Made by a program: the position numbers and the translations under genes | Assembly (NCBI RefSeq): GCF_002896965.1 | Contig: NZ_LYMM01000049.1 | Coordinates: 1-40,068, forward strand | Source: Novosphingobium guangzhouense | GTDB lineage: Bacteria; Pseudomonadota; Alphaproteobacteria; Sphingomonadales; Sphingomonadaceae | DNA length: 40,068 bases | Direction: 5' to 3' | Part shown: positions 39,952-40,068 of the stretch, piece by piece | How positions within the stretch are numbered: position 1 is the first letter of the stretch | Layout: each line of letters starts with the position of its first letter | The notes under the pieces: generated by a model | What the model was told of the DNA's origin: nothing | Database searches by the model: none | What the model saw: the letters and a program-made list of their open reading frames with translations, nothing else

Positions 39952-40068
39952 GGACACCTCGAAAAACCTCTGGCGTGTAGCGGTCTGAACTGATTCACTT
40001 CGTCGGCGATGTGGCGGAGGCGATGATGGCAGGACAGCCCGGTTTCTTTGATCTTTCGGACCGGTACG
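39952..40068 (+). mobile_element. Left end of an IS5-family element
   Basis: The IS66 coding sequence ends at CAGCTG and a different sequence beginning GGACACCTCGAAAAACCTC follows. An IS5-type transposase gene starts 70 bases on. The element continues past the window. Its exact first base is uncertain by a few positions. Confidence 0.6.
40023..40068 (+). CDS. IS5-family transposase, 5' end only
   Basis: From ATG 40023 (or 40026) the frame reads MMAGQPGFFDLSDRY and runs off the window. This start is typical of one group of IS5-family transposases. Only about 15 residues are visible. Confidence 0.65.
   Translation, partial: MMAGQPGFFDLSDRY

Noticed and set aside
1..40068. tRNA, rRNA or tmRNA genes
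   Set aside because: No tRNA-like cloverleaf or rRNA segment was noticed on either strand by eye; a dedicated scan was not possible.

Overview
The window is high-GC alphaproteobacterial DNA and most resembles accessory or plasmid DNA of a sphingomonad (Sphingomonadales). This rests on the GC-rich coding, the alphaproteobacterial LexA box (GAAC-N7-GAAC) before umuDC, an EcfG-type promoter (GGAAC-N16-CGTT) before an ECF sigma factor, and cargo typical of such replicons: DUF3768, a VbhA/Fic pair, a toprim protein, a ParB-like remnant, an ars operon and several IS66 elements. The assignment is inferred from gene content. No rRNA or tRNA gene was seen.

Left part (1-8.0 kb): a toprim/primase-like gene overlaps a thermonuclease-family gene. 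They are followed by a small membrane-protein gene that converges on a HEPN-like gene. Next comes a possible replication module: a winged-helix-like protein gene, an AT-richer repeat-bearing intergenic region (candidate iterons), and a YafQ-like toxin and DinJ/RelB-like antitoxin on opposite sides of that region. A complete group II intron (4445-6988, minus strand) with an RT/maturase-HNH protein follows. Beyond it lie a structured non-coding element, a truncated small gene and the C-terminal remnant of a ParB-like gene.

Arsenic region (8.2-12 kb, minus strand): arsR, an LMW-phosphatase-type arsC, a glutaredoxin-type arsC broken by a ~145-bp insert that looks like a piece of a SIR2-like gene, arsB, arsH, and the 3' end of an ArsN-type acetyltransferase gene. 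Divergent from arsR is a second copy of the structured non-coding element, leading into a DUF3768 gene and then a VbhA-like antitoxin/Fic pair whose 3' end is cut by an IS481-family element.

Middle (15-30 kb): two hypothetical genes, a LexA-controlled umuDC operon, a truncated gene and a frameshifted SDR pseudogene, then an EmrAB-type efflux operon (MFS pump, HlyD adaptor, NodT-type outer-membrane factor). The divergent tetR-type regulator is split by an IS66 element with an exact 8-bp target duplication. A second IS66 element, carrying a UPF0149/SEC-C passenger gene, sits 28 bp downstream of the regulator stop codon.

Right part (30-40 kb): a tetR - AarF/UbiB-kinase - ECF sigma gene series (minus strand), a lone MCE/MlaD-like gene, and a divergent Mla-type lipid-transport operon (permease with STAS-like N-terminus, ATPase, MCE protein, auxiliary lipoprotein, small secreted protein). 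The window ends in a third IS66 element interrupted by the start of an IS5-family element. The strongest candidate for something undescribed is the two-copy structured element at 7110-7282 and 11959-12142. Its two copies keep the same stems, and one stem shows paired base changes, although they precede unrelated genes.
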